A stretch of 23,459 nucleotides of DNA from Tritrichomonas foetus (GCA_001839685.1 MLAK01000568.1:90699-114157), one strand, 5' to 3'. Shown: positions 8,800-17,948, numbered from the stretch's first letter. The notes: generated by a model from the sequence alone, not told the origin. Made by a program: numbers and translations.

Positions 8800-10596
8800 T
8801 TAATGATAAACATCGAGTTGTGGTGTGTCATCAAATGATACTGTTGGAACACTATCAATGGGATCAATTTCAAATACCACAAGCTCGTTTTGTCCCTGCT
8901 TGAGGAGTGGTGCTGGAACGTAGAGAGTCAATTGTGGTCCAACAGTCCAAAATCGTCCAATGTTGTATCCATTTATGAATGCAATTCCTTTTTTAAGGCC
9001 TGTTGGATTCAAAAATGTGTCTGCTGGTTCGCCATCAACATTAAATGTTGCTTTGTAGAATGCAGGTGTTCCTGTTGGAAGTTGATCTGTGAATTGGATA
9101 TTTTCTGGTGTAGAAAGTGGAATAACTTTTTGGGTCCAGTTTGTGTGAACCATGTAATCAATTTTCACTCCACCAGTGAGTCCTTTTTTATCAGCGAAGT
9201 CAAATCCATAGTTGATCCTGCCGCAGTTTTCAAGAAGGATGTCAAGATCACCAGCATCGATATTTACTTGTTTCTCATGTGATCTGAAATAAGTAGCAAC
9301 ATGCTTTTTGTTTACCAAAATGGATGCTCGATCGTGGGCATTCACAATGTTTAATTTCCCAGCACGTTTGACTTGTGATTGATAAAGAACGAAACCAAAA
9401 TCAGCACCCATGTCTTCAAAAGCAAGAGGTTTTTCTGAAGTAACTGTTTTTGTGACAATTGAATCTAAAGTGTCATAAAATGAAACTCCTTGGGTGAACT
9501 GAACAGAACCATAAGATTTCTTGGTTGTGTTGTGGACATCAAATGATGGTATGTCAGGAAGATATTTAGCAATTACGTCACGAACTGCATAGTATTTATA
9601 TGTCATATCACCAGCTTCTGATAATGGAGCATCATAGTCATAACTTGTTGGATCTGCTTGATAAGATAACCTATCTCCATTTGCACCATTATAATAATGG
9701 AAGTTTGTACCTCCGTAGTACATATAAAAGTTAACATTTCCGCCTAAAGCTAGCATTTTGTCAAGATAGAGAGCAACATCTTCAGAAGAAACTGTGTGGT
9801 GAGCCTCTTGCCAGTGGTCAAGCCATCCTGGATAGTATTCAGAATTGACGAATGGTCCGTGCCCGTTATTCCATTTTCTTTGCTGTTCGAAGACTGGGCC
9901 TGGGTCTGTTCCTGTTCCGAAATCGAATGTGACTAGTGCTTCGGATGGAATAGCTCCGCACTTGACCATAAAGTCGTATGCTTGATCTGTAGTGAAGAGA
10001 ACAGTTTCACTTCCGAGTAATTCGCGGGTGAGGTCACAAAGGTGTTTCAAGTAGTCTTGGTCACATGCATAGTATGCTCCGTATTCATTTTCAACTTGTA
10101 CCATGATGATATTTCCACCATTGTGATACATAAATTTGTTCAACCGTCCGAAAAGTACTTTGAAATAATCGTCGACGTGTTTAAGGTAGACTGGATCGCT
10201 TGAACGCAATATTGAGATATTTTCAGCAAGAAGCCAAGATGGGAGACCACCAAAGTCCCATTCTGCGCAAATATATGGTCCAGGTCGAAGGATGACATAC
10301 ATGTTGTTCTTTTGGCAAAGTTCGAGAAATCTTTCAATATCGGCAATTCCATCAAAATTGTATTGTCCTTTTTTGGGCTCGTGAAGATTCCAGGCAACGT
10401 ATGTGCAGAGGACATTTAATCCACCACTGGCCATTTTTTGGATATTGCTTTCCCAGTATTGTGGTTGTTGACGGAAATAATGGAATGAGCCGGAAACATA
10501 ACGGAAGGGCTTTCCATCCATTTGGAATTCATCACCAACGATTTTGAATGAACGCTCGCTCAAAGATAGAGCAAAGAAAGAAGCAAAAAGTAGCAT
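8800..10596 (-). CDS. Glycoside hydrolase family 35 beta-galactosidase, secretory
   Basis: 598 residues. An N-terminal hydrophobic stretch (about 1-13, LLFASFFALSLS) looks like a signal peptide. The GH35 TIM barrel follows: GSFHYFR near 36-42, WNLHEP near 69-74, and RPGPYICAEWDFGGLPSWL at 104-122. ENEYG contains the expected acid/base Glu171, and FVNSEYYPGW the nucleophile Glu253. YMYYGGTNF and YDYDAPLSEAG are also family signatures. The C-terminal third fits the beta-sandwich domains, with NGYNIGRFW near the end as in animal and plant enzymes. Length is close to animal GLB1-type enzymes (about 650-680) without a long C-terminal extension. It should release terminal beta-linked galactose from glycoconjugates in lysosomes or outside the cell. 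All catalytic motifs are intact. The ATG at 10596 begins the signal peptide directly. Confidence 0.95.
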   Translation of the reverse strand: MLLFASFFALSLSERSFKIVGDEFQMDGKPFRYVSGSFHYFRQQPQYWESNIQKMASGGLNVLCTYVAWNLHEPKKGQYNFDGIADIERFLELCQKNNMYVILRPGPYICAEWDFGGLPSWLLAENISILRSSDPVYLKHVDDYFKVLFGRLNKFMYHNGGNIIMVQVENEYGAYYACDQDYLKHLCDLTRELLGSETVLFTTDQAYDFMVKCGAIPSEALVTFDFGTGTDPGPVFEQQRKWNNGHGPFVNSEYYPGWLDHWQEAHHTVSSEDVALYLDKMLALGGNVNFYMYYGGTNFHYYNGANGDRLSYQADPTSYDYDAPLSEAGDMTYKYYAVRDVIAKYLPDIPSFDVHNTTKKSYGSVQFTQGVSFYDTLDSIVTKTVTSEKPLAFEDMGADFGFVLYQSQVKRAGKLNIVNAHDRASILVNKKHVATYFRSHEKQVNIDAGDLDILLENCGRINYGFDFADKKGLTGGVKIDYMVHTNWTQKVIPLSTPENIQFTDQLPTGTPAFYKATFNVDGEPADTFLNPTGLKKGIAFINGYNIGRFWTVGPQLTLYVPAPLLKQGQNELVVFEIDPIDSVPTVSFDDTPQLDVYH

Positions 10597-11102
10597 TGAT
10601 ATTTGTTGTTACGATAAATGATTTGAATGATGAATTCATTCAAACCGTAAAATAATTATCAATTGCGATTCCTCATTTCACGAAATTGTTCATTGTAAAA
10701 TACTATTTGAATACTTCAGTTAAAAATTGAATAACAATAGAATCAAATAAATCATCAAAAACACATATTTTGACTTTATTCCGAGTTTTTTCGAAAAGAA
10801 AAAAAGTCCTATATTTATATTTTATCTATAATATATAATAAGCAAATTAATACTGATCACAATTCTTTAGATTGTTGGATAATATGACTTTTCAAAATTT
10901 CGAGAGAATTAGAAATTTGAATTAGAATACGATATTGTGAAAATAATTATCAAAAAGTTAATACATCAGATGAACAATTCTATATTAAGGTCAAATATAG
11001 TGAAAATGAAATGGCAGATGAGCGTGTCAAGAAAAATGTCACGAATTATCAAAAAGTTGTATAACATACAATCAAAAAGTTTCAAAATAAGATAAGATCT
11101 TC
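10597..11102. other. Divergent promoter region with repeated TCAAAAAGT motifs
   Basis: About 500 bp between the beta-galactosidase and the membrane-protein gene, with no gene seen. TCAAAAAGT occurs three times on the plus strand, at 10950-10958, 11049-11057 and 11072-11080. The first two sit in an identical 15-mer, aattatcaaaaagtt. All three point toward the plus-strand gene starting at 11103. Confidence 0.55.
10617..10621 (-). promoter_or_regulatory. Possible initiator (TCATT) for the beta-galactosidase gene
   Basis: TCATT on the minus strand matches TCA(+1)Y(T/A). Initiation at the A (10619) would give a 23-nt leader before the ATG at 10596. Supported by position only. Confidence 0.4.
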
Positions 11103-12635
11103 ATGCAACATGAAAGCAATCAAAGAAAAATTCTACAACAAAATATGTATATTGATAAAGCTGATCCAAATCATATATTAATTATATCTGCCATCTTGTT
11201 TTTTCTATCCTTGTTTATTTATTATAGATTTAAAGATATTATTCCGAAAAAAATTATTGATCCTGTTATCTTTGCATTGTCTGATGATAAACTAAAGAAA
11301 AAAATTACATTTTCAGTTGACTTCAATTTGTCACAATCCTATTTTTCATATTATTTGCTAACAATTCAATTTTTGCATAATTCAACTCGCAATATTGATC
11401 CACAAACAGTTTCAGTAACATCTGTTACAAAATATTTTGATTCAAGCCATAGAATCATTAATGTTTTTGATTCTAACATTAAAAAAAAGATAAAATTTAA
11501 TTCCCCATTTATTCCAATACATTGTACAGATTCTCTATCTGTAAGTTATATCAATACTAATGTTGAAATGCGAGTTTATAAACCTGTTGTCGAATTCGTC
11601 ATAGTGAAATGCGAAATTGGAACAACTGAATCTATTCAAATTGCTGAAAAAATGAACACTATATTGTTTATCATCTCAATTTTCTTTTGTTCCCTGTGGG
11701 TTTTCTTTATAAAAGGAAATTCGTTGTTGATTAGATCGAAATTTACCACAATTTTAATTATTTTAACTATTATTAATCATCTTCCCCTCAATTTTATTTT
11801 TAACAACCAGGGTTTGAACCAAAAAACAGCAAATTTTGAAGGAAATAATCAATCTGCATACTTTAAATATAATCATAGTTCAAGTTCTGAAAATATTATT
11901 CGAAATATAACGAATGAAAAAACGCAATTATATAATCATGCGAAAAATTATTTTCCACATGTTTACTTTATGATTTTATATTGCATTCGATGTGTCACAT
12001 TTGGATTTTATTTTTCTTTTATGAGATTGAAAGGCTTACTTTTTGATTTGGACGAATTCAAGCGCTCTTCAAATTCCCGTCCTTTGATTATAGGAATTAT
12101 TGCTTCTGTTTATTTGATTTATAAAAGAATTGAAATTTACTTCAATATGTTTTCAATTCCTTTTGATTTTGATGGAACATTTGAAAATGATGATGCACTT
12201 TCAAAAATTATTCCACATGCATTGACAGCATTTGCATTTCTTTTGAATTTTGCAGATGCATCTGATCAAATGATGAAAATGGAAGGTGAAACACAAACAA
12301 GATTTTTGTATGACAATATTCTTGCTTATTTTTCCATATTTATGAATTGTAAATTTGTTTTAAATAAAATGAAAAAGAAAGCATGCTTTGAAAATCCTGT
12401 TGAGGCCGAAATAATACAAATATTTTGGGATATTCTGGTATTTTATGAAGTTTTTGTATCTAGACCAATTTCTGTGAATTCATTTGAAGTTTTTAATGAA
12501 GAAGAAGACTATGAAGATGAAGAAAACTCTTATGAAGCACATGAAATTATTGAAACAAATGATGCCAAAAGCACATTGAAACTTCTTCCTTTAGATCCAA
12601 GTGAATTGAAGGCTGTCCCAATACAGCCAGTCTAA
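11103..12635 (+). CDS. Multi-pass membrane protein, possibly Wntless/TMEM181 (GOST-like)
   Basis: 510 residues from the first ATG; Met15 is an alternative start. One hydrophobic segment lies near 24-42. A roughly 140-residue beta-rich, non-hydrophobic region (about 45-180) with NST and NLS sequons follows, then about seven more hydrophobic segments near 185-204, 214-234, 286-308, 326-345, 365-384, 402-421 and 436-452. An Asn/Ser-rich loop (about 235-283) separates two of them. The tail is acidic (NEEEDYEDEEN) and presumably cytosolic. A leading TM, a lumenal beta domain and seven TMs is the layout of Wntless/TMEM181 and other GOST proteins, which act in Golgi-to-surface or endosomal trafficking. 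This is a topology match with no diagnostic motif, so the family name is tentative. Confidence 0.7.
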   Translation: MQHESNQRKILQQNMYIDKADPNHILIISAILFFLSLFIYYRFKDIIPKKIIDPVIFALSDDKLKKKITFSVDFNLSQSYFSYYLLTIQFLHNSTRNIDPQTVSVTSVTKYFDSSHRIINVFDSNIKKKIKFNSPFIPIHCTDSLSVSYINTNVEMRVYKPVVEFVIVKCEIGTTESIQIAEKMNTILFIISIFFCSLWVFFIKGNSLLIRSKFTTILIILTIINHLPLNFIFNNQGLNQKTANFEGNNQSAYFKYNHSSSSENIIRNITNEKTQLYNHAKNYFPHVYFMILYCIRCVTFGFYFSFMRLKGLLFDLDEFKRSSNSRPLIIGIIASVYLIYKRIEIYFNMFSIPFDFDGTFENDDALSKIIPHALTAFAFLLNFADASDQMMKMEGETQTRFLYDNILAYFSIFMNCKFVLNKMKKKACFENPVEAEIIQIFWDILVFYEVFVSRPISVNSFEVFNEEEDYEDEENSYEAHEIIETNDAKSTLKLLPLDPSELKAVPIQPV

Positions 12636-12903
12636 AATATCTCATGAGAATCATCTTATGTTAGCAATTAGATTATATAGTAAAAATAGATTTCTAAAAA
12701 CCTCTTTAAATCGATATATTTCATGTTTTCATTGATATAATTAATGTTTCCAGATATGACTTGTTGATTTAGTACTTTAGACCAGTTATGAAAAAATACA
12801 AATTTTTTATATAATTGTTATTAATCAAAACATTTATGTAACATAGCAAAATTATGGAAACAAATTCATAATAAAGATTGAATAATTTGGTTTGGAAAAT
12901 ATT

Positions 12904-14247
12904 TCACCCTGTTAACCGGAATGTTGCTGATGTGTTCCGTGGTACTTCCTCATTGCCACCGTTTGCGTCAGATGTTAGGCATGCATATTGAGAAGTTTGT
13001 GGATCGTATTCAACATTTTCTGGCTCAGGGGAATCATCATTTTGAGCATTCCCGAAGATTCGAATAGCATAACATAATTTTCCATCACTAGAAACAGAAA
13101 TTCCAAGTCCAAAATTATTCACGTCAGATAAAATTTTTATACGGGTATTGAAATTCGAAATCCAAATCAGGAAAAGTTCTCTCACTGGATCATAAGACAT
13201 GGGAATTAAGCAAGCACCTACGCTCACTTTTGTGTTTGAAGGCTGTAGCTTGTTCAGAATAGATTTGACCTTTGAATCGTCAATTTCTATTTCACGATTC
13301 ATCATTTTGAGAGTATATTTGTCCGCAAATCTACACCATTGATGTGATAATTTGATGCATTTCATCTTATGAGCAGCTCTGTAATCATTTACTAACTGTA
13401 AAAATTTGGCTGCCATTGGATAATGCATATCTATGACTGGTATCTTTTTATAGGCGCTTGTGCATTTCGCTAATAACATTGCACAAACAACATTGTCCTG
13501 ATTGATATATTTCATAGCAAAAGCAATATCTGTATAGTCTTTTCTAATGTTTCTTTGATAATTTGAATGCTCCATGATCGTATTGAAAAAGTTTTGTAAC
13601 GTGTCAGGCGAATGAGGAAATTTTTCCATGATATATTCCGCTTCTGAACAATTTTGAAACATCAGTTTAATTCGTGTCGTTGTAATTCCGAGAATAGCCT
13701 CTGGAACTTCATTCGATAGCGATATTAATTTCGCAGTTGCCGATAAGGAAAACGCAAGCGGTTTTAAGCCTTTCCTGAACCGTATCTTGTTTACAAACCG
13801 CCCGACCAGTAGAAGTTGATCTTTCTTTGATAGTTTCGTCTTAAATGTCGCATAAATTTGACAGCAATAAAAAACGCCATCGTCGCTTTCAGCAACCCCC
13901 ACCCCTGTGTGAGTGAAGGAAGCGAGTATCCGTGAAAAAGTGGATGATTTTGAAAGCCACTTAACGACAACATTTTGAGCCGGATTTATGTGATCGTCAA
14001 TCACCGCGATATTTTCGGAAAAAGTAATCGCCATCGGAGTGTGCATTTGCCGTTCGTGGAAGCCATCGTGTCCAACAGGAACTTTATTGGTTGACATATT
14101 ACAGGCATGCTCGCCAGCTAGAAACGAGAGCTCTTTGCTGAATTGGAGGGGAGGTCGATTGTATTGTTCGCGGACTTCGTTAACAGAATCAAAAATCTTC
14201 CTTAAAATCTTTTCCGGAACACAGTTTGGATTCGAGACGGAAGACAT
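12904..14247 (-). CDS. Triple CAP/SCP (CRISP/PR-1-like) domain protein
   Basis: 447 residues from the ATG at 14247; the open frame extends upstream only to a TTG. Domain 1 (about 16-135) is a good CAP domain: VNEVREQYNRPPLQF, GHDGFHER with His60, SENIA with Glu78, and FTHTGVGVA with His113. Two further stretches repeat its plan in degraded form. Domain 2 (about 147-262) has VNKIRFRKGLKPLAFS near its start and DYTDIAFAMK near its end. Domain 3 (about 279-399) has VNDYRAAHKMKCIKLS and NNFGLGISVSSDGKLCYAI. Neither keeps the His/Glu cluster. CAP proteins are usually secreted, but no signal peptide is visible (the start MSSVSNPNCVPEKIL is polar), so it is cytosolic, unconventionally exported, or missing an upstream exon. 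Function is unknown; CAP domains in other species bind sterols, lipids or receptors. Confidence 0.8.
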   Translation of the reverse strand: MSSVSNPNCVPEKILRKIFDSVNEVREQYNRPPLQFSKELSFLAGEHACNMSTNKVPVGHDGFHERQMHTPMAITFSENIAVIDDHINPAQNVVVKWLSKSSTFSRILASFTHTGVGVAESDDGVFYCCQIYATFKTKLSKKDQLLLVGRFVNKIRFRKGLKPLAFSLSATAKLISLSNEVPEAILGITTTRIKLMFQNCSEAEYIMEKFPHSPDTLQNFFNTIMEHSNYQRNIRKDYTDIAFAMKYINQDNVVCAMLLAKCTSAYKKIPVIDMHYPMAAKFLQLVNDYRAAHKMKCIKLSHQWCRFADKYTLKMMNREIEIDDSKVKSILNKLQPSNTKVSVGACLIPMSYDPVRELFLIWISNFNTRIKILSDVNNFGLGISVSSDGKLCYAIRIFGNAQNDDSPEPENVEYDPQTSQYACLTSDANGGNEEVPRNTSATFRLTG

Positions 14248-14978
14248 TTGAAGATCCAATTCAATTTTATAAACTTTTTCAATGAATTCTCTTAGACATT
14301 TGTAGATTCAATAGGATTCTTTCAAGAATTTTTCTAAGAGTTTCAATATGGATATTCAAAATAATATTCAAAATGTTATATAAAATAATCACAATTCTAT
14401 GACAATTCAAAATGATCACAATAATTTGTGTTAAATTGTTTGATTTATTTGAATGATCATTGAATTGTTATCATTTTTCTCGAATATTTTGAATATTCTT
14501 TTGAAATATTCAAAATGAGAAACGTCTTAATTCTATACTTTTTGAGTGCTTATATGTCCATCTGATCTGATCCGTTGACTTTTTCACTGAAAAAGTTGTT
14601 CATATTTCTAAACCTTTGAGGATAAATAACGAACTTATTTAGGAAAATCGTCTTTGATTTATTCATTGATAGCTATTTTGATTTTATTAATATAATAACA
14701 TGAGAATGGCCCTACAATGTGTTTATGTTGAATATATCTCATCTATTTATGTGAATTTTCATCGCTTTTGAAATCAAATCTTTGAGTACTATTTAATAAT
14801 CTCAAAAAACAACAGTATTCTTTATTTAGCCAATCTATAAAAGAAGTGTTGCATCAAGAAAATTCTTTTTATTGAATGTTGAAATAATTTCAAAAAGTCT
14901 GACAATATTGAGAATTGACCATTTTTCATTCGTTTTTCAACTGCATATTCACGAATCATTTGTTAATAAAAAGAAAAA
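14248..14978. other. Spacer with hairpin and palindrome upstream of the triple-CAP gene
   Basis: No gene seen. It contains a perfect 12-bp inverted repeat, ATTTTGAATATT at 14486-14497 pairing with 14505-14516 across a 7-nt loop. At 14578-14596 there is a 19-bp palindrome, ACTTTTTCA-C-TGAAAAAGT. TCAAAAAGT occurs on the minus strand at 14537-14545 and on the plus strand at 14890-14898. Several attcaaaat copies lie between 14350 and 14430. Confidence 0.55.
14281..14285 (-). promoter_or_regulatory. Possible initiator (TCATT) for the triple-CAP gene
   Basis: TCATT on the minus strand matches TCA(+1)Y(T/A). Initiation at the A (14283) gives a 36-nt leader to the ATG at 14247. Supported by position only. 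Confidence 0.35.
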
Positions 14979-15520
14979 TTAAGGATAAAATAATGTTTTA
15001 CAGGTTTCATTCAAAAATCTGTAAAATTCCACCGATGCAAATCTTTTTTCTGGTTTAATTGCTTTTGAATTGATAATCTCATGTGTTTCTTCATCACTCA
15101 TTATATTATTATTATTTATGAATGGCGAACACAGAATAATTTGTTGTGCTTTAGTGAACCCTGTTCCATTTTGACCAGTGTACTGAAACCAAAATTACAA
15201 AAGTGAATCTGGGTCAGGTGGTTTTTGCTGAGTGCTTTCAATAAACGAGCAAAAGTTTTCAAAAGGAATATTCTTTGTCTCGAGGAATTGAAACTCAACA
15301 CCAGAATTATTCTGATCATTGTTTACATCATCATTTCCAAAAACAAGCATTACTAATGATGTTAAATATGGTGAATATAATCCTGCTTCTTCTAGTAATT
15401 GTCAATTAGTCAAAACTTAATTTGATATTTCGTGAAATGACAAAGATTGAAAATGAGTTTTGTAAAGCTCTCAGGCGCTTGAGTTCACGGATTGCTCGTC
15501 TAAGTTTGGAATGAAAAATG
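14979..15520 (-). pseudogene. Decayed protein-coding gene of unrecognised family
   Basis: Reading the minus strand from 15403 down to a terminal TAA at 14979-14981 gives about 140 protein-like codons with one in-frame TAA at 15195-15197. Recognisable pieces in order are QLLEEAGLYSPYLTSLVMLV, FLETKNIPFENFCSFIES, then after the stop TGQNGTGFTKAQQIILCSPF and KPEKRFASVEFYRFLNETC. Farther upstream, in another frame, is KLRRAIRELKRLRALQNSF, running to a stop near 15417. So at least one frameshift and two stops separate the pieces. Composition is that of real protein, not random AT-rich translation. No ATG start or known domain was found. Confidence 0.6.
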
Positions 15521-15923
15521 TGAAATGTATATTTTAGTTCATCGGCTCACAAAATTCAATGACAAGATTTTTATTGAAAGGTTAAAACAATCATAATACA
15601 TTCAATTTTAAAAAGTGACAATGGTACCCATAATCAACTTTAACATGCTAGGTGACAATTTGTAGATACCAAATTGGTAAATAATTCAATTTTCTAGACG
15701 TATTATACATTACCATCATAATGTACTTCTTTAAGAGTTCTTTTTTCAATTATTAACTTTTCAAGCTCAACATAACTTTTCAAAACACTTGATATCTGTC
15801 AAACATGTTGGCATTTTCATTAAACATGTATCACACTCGCCAAAATTGTTTCAAGAATAAAAGAAAAAAGATTACACATTTTATTATCTATTTCTAATAT
15901 AGTATAATATAAGCATAATTAAA
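15521..15923. other. AT-rich spacer, no gene seen
   Basis: No open frame with protein-like composition on either strand, and no repeat or hairpin that stands out. It includes the 3' flank of the second PGPGxY gene. Confidence 0.5.
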
Positions 15924-16745
15924 CTACATGTATCTTATTGACTCCCAAGGCTTGATCATTTCTGGTTCTGTGTTTCGTTTCCTTTTTGGATACACCCGAA
16001 TCTTTTCTGTCCATTTGGGTGCACGTCTGACCTGCGGTCCAACGTTGTAGCTTCCAGGCCCAGGCAGATCCTCAGGTTTCCGTCTAAAAAGACGATCGTC
16101 GGACACAACAATCTTATCAAACGAGTAAGCCGGTGCTCGTGGCATGTCCACATGCACAGGCGTGTATTCGGCTGGACTTGGAGTGGCTTCAACTGGCTTC
16201 TCTTTTGGAACTTTGTGCTCGCCAATGTTGTGTTGCCTGTAGTTATGTTTTGGCTGAACCTCGCCAGGCAAATATTTCGGCCCAGGCGAGTCGATTTGCG
16301 GGATGTAGCTGAATTTGATTTCGCCATCGGGGGGCCTTTCTGGAACATAATTATGCCTGATTTCGAGCTTGCCAGGGAATTTTGGATAATCTATGTAATC
16401 GATATGACTAGTGATTGTTGAATAGTCGGCAAATTCCCTCTCCTGAATTGTGTGGGGGAACTGCCTTTTGAAAATATCTGATTGAATGTCGTACTGGCCT
16501 GGCGGGGGATAATCGGGCGGAGGAGCTGGCGGTTTTCGGCTTGATGGTATTGTCCAACTAGGTGACGTTGCACCAAATTGGTTCTGGTCTTTGACAATGT
16601 AATGAATTTTTCGTGTGGCGAAAGAATTACGAGTTTGAGTTTTAGCACTTGCAGATCGTTTATTACTCATTGATGTTCTGGCCCGTTTCCGCTTCTGAGC
16701 CGTCATTGCCTTCCCTCGGGTGAGTGCAAAAGTTGTTTCCGCCAT
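15924..16745 (-). CDS. SHIPPO/STPGR-type PGPGxY repeat protein (paralogue 2)
   Basis: A 273-residue protein from the ATG at 16745; the open frame extends six codons upstream to a TTG, rejected as a start. The N-terminus is very basic (Lys/Arg-rich to about residue 45). PGPGxY-like units are PPPGQY (about 80-85), SPGPKY (153-158), a degenerate TPSPAEY (188-194) and PGPGSY (228-233). So it has more, evenly spaced repeats than its paralogue at 217-1059. It shares that paralogue's TSPSWTIPSSR block, the DYSTITSHIDY block and the C-terminal PGPGSY followed by a basic, Trp-containing stretch. Microtubule or cytoskeletal association is inferred from the family. The bases of this gene are noticeably richer in G+C than the flanking spacers, consistent with a conserved, Pro/Gly/Arg-rich gene. 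Confidence 0.85.
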   Translation of the reverse strand: MAETTFALTRGKAMTAQKRKRARTSMSNKRSASAKTQTRNSFATRKIHYIVKDQNQFGATSPSWTIPSSRKPPAPPPDYPPPGQYDIQSDIFKRQFPHTIQEREFADYSTITSHIDYIDYPKFPGKLEIRHNYVPERPPDGEIKFSYIPQIDSPGPKYLPGEVQPKHNYRQHNIGEHKVPKEKPVEATPSPAEYTPVHVDMPRAPAYSFDKIVVSDDRLFRRKPEDLPGPGSYNVGPQVRRAPKWTEKIRVYPKRKRNTEPEMIKPWESIRYM

Positions 16746-17129
16746 TTTTCTAGATGTATACAAACTAACTAGCTCTAGATGTAGAAGACTATTGAGAGAT
16801 CTAAATGAATAATTGTTGATATTATTGTCATCTAAATATTATTTAATTGTAATCCTATTAATAATATATAAATATTATAATTTAAAAATCAAGATACAGA
16901 GAAAACCAAATCCAAAAAAAAATTGTGAGAAAAAAATAAACCCCACAGAAATTTCTGAGAATTATTGAGATAAAAAGTGATTTTATAGCATTAATATCTT
17001 GATTATTTCTTATCATAAATCGTGCTTTTTATTATCATATGACCCTCCATCGAAAATTATAATGTTTTCCAAAATACAAAAATGAAGTATAAAAAAAATA
17101 TTAATAATTTTGATATAAATAAAAAAAAT
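16746..17129. other. AT-rich spacer, no gene seen
   Basis: Nothing beyond A/T runs is seen here; it is the upstream flank of the PGPGxY gene. No strict TCAYW initiator is visible close to that gene's ATG. Confidence 0.5.
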
Positions 17130-17948
17130 TTAGGCATCAATGAGAAGATTACGAATGTTTTGCCATCTAAATGGCGAGTCATCAGAAAATTCACTTGGCA
17201 TNGAGTCTGGAAAAAAACATATTGGATTCCATTTTTCTTGATTTGGTCTTTCAATCGTTGTATCTGTATCCCTGCTTGAGAATGTGCTGTTGAGGACTGC
17301 CAGTCTATTTTCTTCATATACTAAAATTTTATGACAGAAAAGATTTCAATACATTCTTATTTGTCAAATGGAAATTGAATTAATTCAACATCACTGAGTT
17401 AAAACTATCAAAATTTTCGCGATTTTTAATTAAAAATCGATAGAAGAAGTGTAAATAGAATTATGGGAAGCAGTATTATAATCTTTGTGATTCTTGGAAA
17501 AAAAGCTTCTCACAATTTTTTTTTAGGCTTTCTCCAAAATCGCTCTTTTTTCGGTTTAATTGTTGCAAAATTTCAAAACTATGAATAAATATGGCTCATA
17601 ACTATAAAATATAGATTTAACAATTGACTGAAAGCTGTTCACCCGAAAACTGAAACAATAGCTTCTTCAGAATCATTTTCGAAATATTTTTGAATTCGGC
17701 CATTTGCGAAGTTTGCGATAAGGGAAATTTTCGTCATTCTTTTAGCTATTTGGGTTTTGATTTTTGACTGATGGTATTAAGTAATACTGATGATAAGGAT
17801 CATTTGAGTGATTTCGTACGTTAAGACTATTTGGTTTGTATACATCTATTTTTCTAAAGTTTTTCTGAATGAGAATTGAAAATATTGTGTGATTTGAACT
17901 ATATATTGTAAAGTACTGAATAATGTGACAATTTTTACAAGATTTCAT
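17130..17948 (-). pseudogene. Fragmented coding remnants of an unrecognised gene
   Basis: Several protein-like pieces in different minus-strand frames are separated by stops and frameshifts. From upstream to downstream they are: NDPYHQYYLIPSVKNQNPNS (about 17742-17830); IANFANGRIQKYFENDSEEA (about 17650-17740); SFEILQQLNRKKSDFGESLK continuing to KLFFQES (ending at a stop at 17476-17478); DVELIQFPFDK (near 17370-17400); then YEENRLAVLNSTFSS and IERPNQEKWNPICFFPDS, ending in WQNIRNLLIDA with a TAA at 17130-17132. The last piece is open for about 70 codons apart from an ambiguous base at 17202. Composition resembles trichomonad proteins, and all pieces lie on one strand in a plausible order. I do not recognise the family. 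Confidence 0.5.
17420..17439. repeat. Perfect 20-bp AT-rich palindrome
   Basis: CGATTTTTAATTAAAAATCG is its own reverse complement over all 20 bases, with no loop. It lies within the decayed coding region. It may be chance in AT-rich DNA or an insertion footprint. Confidence 0.8.

Noticed and set aside
8890..9282. 130-codon plus-strand frame inside the beta-galactosidase gene
   Set aside because: Antisense shadow of a clearly conserved GH35 coding region.
17471..17540. Possible transmembrane segment in an alternative minus-strand frame
   Set aside because: An overlapping frame gives a more protein-like reading, and the hydrophobic stretch is an AT-rich artefact.
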